This document shows, piece after piece, positions 5,786 to 9,176 of a stretch of DNA of 9,176 nucleotides. The stretch's first letter is position 1. Each line of letters opens with the position of its first letter. The notes under the pieces were generated by a model. That model saw nothing but the letters and a program-made list of their open reading frames with translations. It searched no databases and was not told the origin of the DNA. A program made the translations under genes and the position numbers. Source of the stretch: an uncultured Ruminococcus sp. (GTDB taxonomy: Bacteria; Bacillota_A; Clostridia; Oscillospirales; Ruminococcaceae); contig CACZPE010000214.1 of the NCBI GenBank assembly GCA_902782875.1, positions 1 to 9,176 of the forward strand. The letters are read 5' to 3'.

Positions 5786-6307
5786 ATGGCATATATGCTT
5801 ACTGATATAAACGAGGCTGTTGACGGCAAGTTCCTCGTTACCAAGAATATGACCAGCCAGGCTAAGGTGGGCACCATGATACATATCATGAGCGCAAAGG
5901 AATCGCCTGACGGTTCAGTGCTCCTCGGCTACCGTGTAACGGGCACAGGTCAGAACTTTACTGTAAGATTTGACAGCATCAAGGCATTCTGCGCCTGGGC
6001 AAGACCCGATACCTTCATAGCAAGATACTATGAATGCTTTGACAGCGATGAGATAAGCAAGTATATCAAGATAAACAACAGAACTGTAGTTACATTCTGT
6101 GTGCCCCTTATAGTTATAGCACTGGTACTTATATGGATACTTTTCGGCGCGATAATAAAGGGTACTGCGGGAGTTGTTCTGGGTATAGTATTCTCACTTG
6201 TTGCTGTCGGCGTGGTATTCTTCCTTTACAAGCAGTCGAAGAACAAGATCAAGATGGATCTGTATAAAAAGGTCAGCGCCGCACGCTGGGGCGTTACCAT
6301 CAAGTAA
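5786..6307 (+). CDS. Uncharacterised protein with soluble N-terminal domain and two membrane segments
   Basis: This gene is not recognised. GGGAGG (5773-5778) lies 7 nt before ATG 5786, so the start is well supported. The 173 residues comprise a soluble domain of about 95 residues with alternating polar and hydrophobic beta-like stretches (GTMIHIMSAKESPDGSVLLG, NFTVRFDSIKAF) and a YYECFDSDEISKYIK segment. Two hydrophobic helices follow (about 101-122 and 126-147), separated by a tiny turn (IKGTAG), then a basic tail (KQSKNKIKMDLYKKVSAARW). The positive tail suggests a hairpin with both ends in the cytoplasm. No signal peptide or catalytic motif is visible. It is a single-gene unit with its own promoter, palindrome, long leader and strong terminator, so its expression appears individually controlled. 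A membrane-stress or small regulatory membrane protein would fit, but this is a guess. Confidence 0.85.
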   Translation: MAYMLTDINEAVDGKFLVTKNMTSQAKVGTMIHIMSAKESPDGSVLLGYRVTGTGQNFTVRFDSIKAFCAWARPDTFIARYYECFDSDEISKYIKINNRTVVTFCVPLIVIALVLIWILFGAIIKGTAGVVLGIVFSLVAVGVVFFLYKQSKNKIKMDLYKKVSAARWGVTIK

Positions 6308-6312
6308 TATAT

Positions 6313-6344
6313 CCGCTGCTGTATATTTACAGCAGCGGTTTTTT
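6313..6344 (+). terminator. Strong intrinsic terminator after the 173-residue protein gene
   Basis: CCGCTGCTGTA (6313-6323) and TACAGCAGCGG (6328-6338) form a perfect 11-bp stem around a TATT loop, followed by six T (6339-6344). It begins 5 bp after the stop codon. Confidence 0.95.
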
Positions 6345-6368
6345 GTGTGTATTATGTATAGACCGGTG

Positions 6369-6399
6369 CGCCCGAGAGTCATTATATGACTTTCGGGCG
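6369..6399. terminator. Second hairpin downstream, backup terminator or other element
   Basis: CGCCCGAGAGTCA (6369-6381) pairs with TGACTTTCGGGCG (6387-6399): 13 pairs including one G-U, around a 5-nt loop. It is followed by TATACTTTTA, a poor U tract, and has no T tract in the other direction. It stands 24 bp after the first terminator and ahead of the next promoter. Confidence 0.45.
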
Positions 6400-6471
6400 T
6401 ATACTTTTACCATATCGGCTTTAGTTTTGTTAAATATATTTTTGAATATATGATATATATTTTTAAAAGCA

Positions 6472-6500
6472 TTGACAAGCAAAGGCGAATATAATACAAT
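6472..6500 (+). promoter_or_regulatory. Sigma-A promoter of the secreted FN3/LRR protein gene
   Basis: TTGACA (6472-6477) is exact, and TACAAT (6495-6500) at 17 bp spacing differs from consensus by one base. A TATAAT at 6490-6495 is only 12 bp from the -35 and is probably not used with it. The 45 bp upstream are very A/T-rich with two copies of ATATATTTTT, resembling an UP element. Transcription should start near 6507, giving a leader of about 150 nt. Confidence 0.8.
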
Positions 6501-6512
6501 TAATAATGTGTG

Positions 6513-6596
6513 TCTCTGTATAGGAAAAACTCGCAGGGGGTCATATCGTTATCGGGTATAATCGTATTTTAATCTGTTTTTCCTTGTTTACAGAGA
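6513..6596 (+). promoter_or_regulatory. Long two-part stem at the 5' end of the secreted-protein mRNA
   Basis: TCTCTGTA (6513-6520) pairs perfectly with TACAGAGA (6589-6596). Immediately inside, AGGAAAAAC (6522-6530) pairs perfectly with GTTTTTCCT (6576-6584). The two stems (8 and 9 bp) are separated by a 1 x 4 nt internal loop and enclose about 45 nt, where a smaller stem (CGTTAT/ATAA-T-CG, 6547-6564) is possible. It begins about 6 nt from the predicted transcription start. No known riboswitch consensus is recognised. Confidence 0.5.
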
Positions 6597-6618
6597 ACAT
6601 ATGTGGTAGATTAGAAAC

Positions 6619-6637
6619 GTTGATTTTGTAAATCAGC
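6619..6637 (+). promoter_or_regulatory. Small hairpin just upstream of the ribosome binding site
   Basis: GTTGATTT (6619-6626) pairs with AAATCAGC (6630-6637), one G-U, around a TGT loop. It ends 9 nt before AGGAGG (6647-6652), leaving the ribosome binding site open. It may keep the site exposed or be part of a switch with the larger stem upstream. Confidence 0.35.
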
Positions 6638-6658
6638 AGACAACAAAGGAGGATAATG

Positions 6659-9073
6659 ATGAACAGGAAGATCATATCACTTGTGACTGCGTTCATGATG
6701 GTCGCAGGGTCTGCCCTGCCTGCATATGCGCAGGAGGTAACTGTGCCCGTAACGGAGCAGACTGCGGAGTATACACAGGATGAACAGACGGAAGAACAGT
6801 CTGCAGATGAAGATATTCCCGAAGAGAACGGGGATGCATCATCCGAAATATCAGAAGATATTGCCGATGATAAGCCTGAAGATACTGAAGCTGCAGAGCA
6901 GGCCGATGAAGAGGCGGAGGATGTATCTGCTGCTGATACGGAAGATATCGCAGAAACCGATACCGATGCTGAAACACCTGATGTACAGGATGTATCAGAT
7001 GAGCAGACCGTAACCGACGAGCAGGATGCATCAGAAGAGAACACAACCGCAGACGAGACGGCTGACGAGACTGCAGAAGCTCAGGAGGAAGAAACTGCAG
7101 AGACTGATAATGCCGGGACGGATGAGGCGGACAGTGAAGAAGTGCTTGAAGAGGAGCAGGAGATTTATGCGGGCATGAAGGAGTATGACGGCATAGGCTT
7201 CTGGGATGCTTCAACATCTACACTTATCCTGGACAGGCCCCTTGATTCATACAGAGCAAAAATAGGAAATTCGAATCCTCTGTTCAGGCTTATAGAAAGC
7301 AGAGGATATGATCTCGATCCCGACGATATAGAATATATAAAAACAAGACCGGGCGCAAAGGCACCCGAAAACTGCAATGCCCTTTTCTATAATCTGCATC
7401 ATCTGAAAGAAGCAGATCTGCGCTATATGGACATCTCGGATATAGTAACCGCTTACATGATGTTTTCGAACGACGAAAAGCTTGAAGCGGTATATTTCGG
7501 CAACAGCGGAAAAAAGACAACTAAGCTCAATGATTTATGGAGTATGTTCTTTAACTGTAAGAGCCTGAAGGAACTGGATCTTTTCTATACCGATCTCGAC
7601 TTTAGCAATGTCACAGATGCAAGCTACGTATTTGAAAAATGTTCTTCACTCGAGTACCTCAGACTTCCTGACAGTACTCTCAGGCCGGTACGGGCGCATG
7701 GCTTCCTGTCCGGGGCTACTTCTCTCAAAAAAGCAGTATTCTATGTGAATTCCAATGGGGATCATGTTCTCTTTGACGGTTCGAATCTCAGTAAAAATAG
7801 TGAAAGCAACGCCGTCTTTGATTTCTTTAATGAATGCAATTCTCTTGAATATCTCTGCCTTCCCAAGGGCTTCACTGTATACAGCTCCATGCTGCTGTAC
7901 AACAAGACTGCTGATTCCGACGGCTGGGGCATATACAATGACAATACCGGCTGGACTGTGAGCGGTAATGCAAATTATGCTGAATTTACCGCTCCCGTGT
8001 CAGGGTACTATTCGCAAAAAAGAATGGTAAAGCCGAATTTCAAGCTTTCCTCCACTACGAACAGAGTCGCAATATCCTGGGAGCCTGTAAACGGTGCGAG
8101 CTCCTACAGGATATACCGTGAGAAAAACGGCAGCTTCACGTTCCTCAAGGAAGTGAAACAGACTAACTATACAGATACAGGCCTTGAAAGAGGTACCACA
8201 TATAATTATCTTGTAAGGGCATTCAGGGGAAATATCGGCTCTCCGTATTCTATGAACGATGTGAAGAGCATTTCCACTACGAATCATATCGTTTCAAAGC
8301 CGACATTCATTCTCGTTTCGGGAAACAGGCAGGTCAATGTGATATGGGACAAGGTGCCGGAAGCGGATACCTACAGGGTATACCGTGTGGACAACGGCAA
8401 ATACAAGTTCCTCACTGAGACAAAATCACTCAGCTATACAGCCTCCGGCCTTACAAACGGCGTTAAGTACGGCTTCCTTGTAAGGGCATTCAAGGGGAGC
8501 GTGGGCTCTGATTATTCAGATTCGGAGATAAAGTACGCAATTCCCGCAACTGTGGTGCCTGCAAAGCCCTCATTCACTGCTGAGGCTTCAACAGGCAGTG
8601 TGACTTTAAAGTGGAACAGGATAAGCGTTGCGACAGGCTATCGTGTATACCGCTATGAGAACGGAAAGTACACATTCCTCAAGGAAGTGACCGGAACCTC
8701 ATTTACCGACACAGGCCTTGTAAACGGCAGGAAATACGGCTATCTTGTCAGGACTTTCTACGGTAATACAGGCTCTGCGTATACAAATTCCGATATCAGG
8801 TATGCAACACCTGTTGCAAAGCCTGTGATCTCCGCCACCGCAGGAAATAAGCAGGCTGTGCTTAAATGGAACAAAGTGGCAGGCGCGCAGTCCTACAGGG
8901 TGTATAAGGTGGAAAACGGCAGATATGTTGCCGTTGCCAATATCACAGGCACGGCATATACCGTAACAGGGCTGAAAAGCGGCACAAGATACGGATTTCT
9001 TGTGAGAGCGTTCAACAGCAGCGGCGGATCTGCATATACCGCATCTGATATAGTATATGTATCAGCTAAGTAA
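6659..9073 (+). CDS. Secreted protein: acidic linker, BspA-like leucine-rich region and four fibronectin-III repeats
   Basis: ATG 6659 is preferred because AGGAGG (6647-6652) lies 6 nt before it. The adjacent ATG 6656 leaves only 3 nt and would add one Met. The 804 residues begin with a signal peptide (MNRKIISLVTAFMMVAGSALPAYA, cleaved near 24; shown in two parts: basic n-region MNRK, c-region ALPAYA). Residues 26-169 are about 43 percent Asp/Glu by hand count with a single Lys, plus Thr, Ala and Gln. A BspA/DUF285-like leucine-rich region (about 243-405) shows MFFNCKSLKELDL, DFSNVTDASYVF, KCSSLEYLRL and FFNECNSLEYLCL. Four fibronectin-III-like repeats follow (458-540, 547-628, 636-716, 720-802) with core YRVYR-x-x-NG-x-Y-x-FL and GFLVRAF. 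It ends shortly after the last repeat: no LPXTG, dockerin, SLH or membrane anchor. Such proteins usually bind other surfaces or polymers; the ligand here is unknown. It has its own promoter and terminator. Confidence 0.88.
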   Translation: MNRKIISLVTAFMMVAGSALPAYAQEVTVPVTEQTAEYTQDEQTEEQSADEDIPEENGDASSEISEDIADDKPEDTEAAEQADEEAEDVSAADTEDIAETDTDAETPDVQDVSDEQTVTDEQDASEENTTADETADETAEAQEEETAETDNAGTDEADSEEVLEEEQEIYAGMKEYDGIGFWDASTSTLILDRPLDSYRAKIGNSNPLFRLIESRGYDLDPDDIEYIKTRPGAKAPENCNALFYNLHHLKEADLRYMDISDIVTAYMMFSNDEKLEAVYFGNSGKKTTKLNDLWSMFFNCKSLKELDLFYTDLDFSNVTDASYVFEKCSSLEYLRLPDSTLRPVRAHGFLSGATSLKKAVFYVNSNGDHVLFDGSNLSKNSESNAVFDFFNECNSLEYLCLPKGFTVYSSMLLYNKTADSDGWGIYNDNTGWTVSGNANYAEFTAPVSGYYSQKRMVKPNFKLSSTTNRVAISWEPVNGASSYRIYREKNGSFTFLKEVKQTNYTDTGLERGTTYNYLVRAFRGNIGSPYSMNDVKSISTTNHIVSKPTFILVSGNRQVNVIWDKVPEADTYRVYRVDNGKYKFLTETKSLSYTASGLTNGVKYGFLVRAFKGSVGSDYSDSEIKYAIPATVVPAKPSFTAEASTGSVTLKWNRISVATGYRVYRYENGKYTFLKEVTGTSFTDTGLVNGRKYGYLVRTFYGNTGSAYTNSDIRYATPVAKPVISATAGNKQAVLKWNKVAGAQSYRVYKVENGRYVAVANITGTAYTVTGLKSGTRYGFLVRAFNSSGGSAYTASDIVYVSAK
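8030..9064 (+). repeat. Four tandem fibronectin-III repeat units within the secreted-protein gene
   Basis: Units lie at about 8030-8278, 8297-8542, 8564-8806 and 8816-9064, each 240-250 bp. They share YRIYR/YRVYR, the NG turn and the LVRAF/LVRTF strand. Units 1 and 3 share an identical 16-bp string, TTCCTCAAGGAAGTGA (8141-8156 and 8675-8690), and the D-T-G-L turn. This suggests that a two-unit block was duplicated or exchanged between copies. Confidence 0.8.
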
Positions 9074-9082
9074 CTATGTATC

Positions 9083-9116
9083 GTCGTCTCCCGTTTTGCG
9101 GGAGACGGCTTTTTTT
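9083..9116 (+). terminator. Intrinsic terminator of the secreted-protein gene
   Basis: CGTCTCCCG (9085-9093) pairs with CGGGAGACG (9099-9107) around a TTTTG loop. Two further outer pairs (9083-9084 with 9108-9109, one G-U) extend the stem. Seven T (9110-9116) follow. The last 60 bp of the window beyond it are A/T-rich, with no recognisable feature. Confidence 0.95.
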
Positions 9117-9176
9117 ACGTGTATGATTTAATCTGGTTTTAATCTTTCTAATCCTATTTTCCTTGATTATTGTCAC

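Noticed and set aside
6490..6495. TATAAT as the -10 box of the secreted-protein promoter
   Set aside because: It is only 12 bp from the TTGACA box; TACAAT at 6495-6500 gives the normal 17-bp spacing.
6541..7217. Leftward frames rich in Ser/Cys or His/Pro opposite the acidic linker
   Set aside because: They mirror the GAx/GCx-rich repetitive coding of the acidic region. They have no start signals and a nonsense-like composition.

Overview
The window looks like a piece of a Clostridia chromosome, most likely a Ruminococcus-type (Oscillospiraceae) gut or rumen anaerobe. This is an inference from four things: near-consensus sigma-A promoters and strong AGGAGG-type ribosome binding sites, a sensory-type [FeFe]-hydrogenase, a secreted BspA-like leucine-rich-repeat plus fibronectin-III protein, and the codon habits (ATA for Ile, CCC for Pro, AGA/AGG for Arg). 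There are no transposases, integrases, phage genes, tRNAs, rRNAs or CRISPR arrays.

Layout. On the minus strand at the left, 1-626 is the N-terminal third or so of an Xaa-Pro aminopeptidase, cut by the window edge. Upstream of it, 685-2115 encodes a Wzx-like polysaccharide flippase of the MOP superfamily. A textbook intrinsic terminator (649-680) separates the two. A 465-bp divergent intergenic region (2116-2580) carries an extended -10 promoter for the flippase and a perfect TTGACA-17-TATAAT promoter for the rightward genes.

The rightward operon consists of a DivIVA-like coiled-coil protein (2581-3612) and a 566-residue [FeFe]-hydrogenase-like protein (3686-5386). The second protein keeps all four H-cluster cysteines but has lost the proton-relay residues of catalytic enzymes. 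It ends in a helical, chemoreceptor-like tail. The pairing suggests a redox or hydrogen sensor attached to a cell-pole or division scaffold, which is the most intriguing hypothesis here.

Next comes a 399-bp intergenic stretch (5387-5785) with a palindrome, an extended -10 promoter and a leader of five consecutive hairpins. It precedes an unrecognised 173-residue protein with two membrane segments (5786-6307), closed by a strong terminator (6313-6344). After another hairpin and a third leader with a long paired stem, 6659-9073 encodes a secreted protein: signal peptide, very acidic linker, BspA-like leucine-rich region and four fibronectin-III repeats. It is closed by an intrinsic terminator at 9083-9116.

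Apart from the DivIVA-like/hydrogenase pair, the genes look like independent transcription units. Recurrent structure at the 5' ends of the mRNAs is the main non-coding theme. All calls come from reading the sequence alone; no similarity search or RNA folding program was run.
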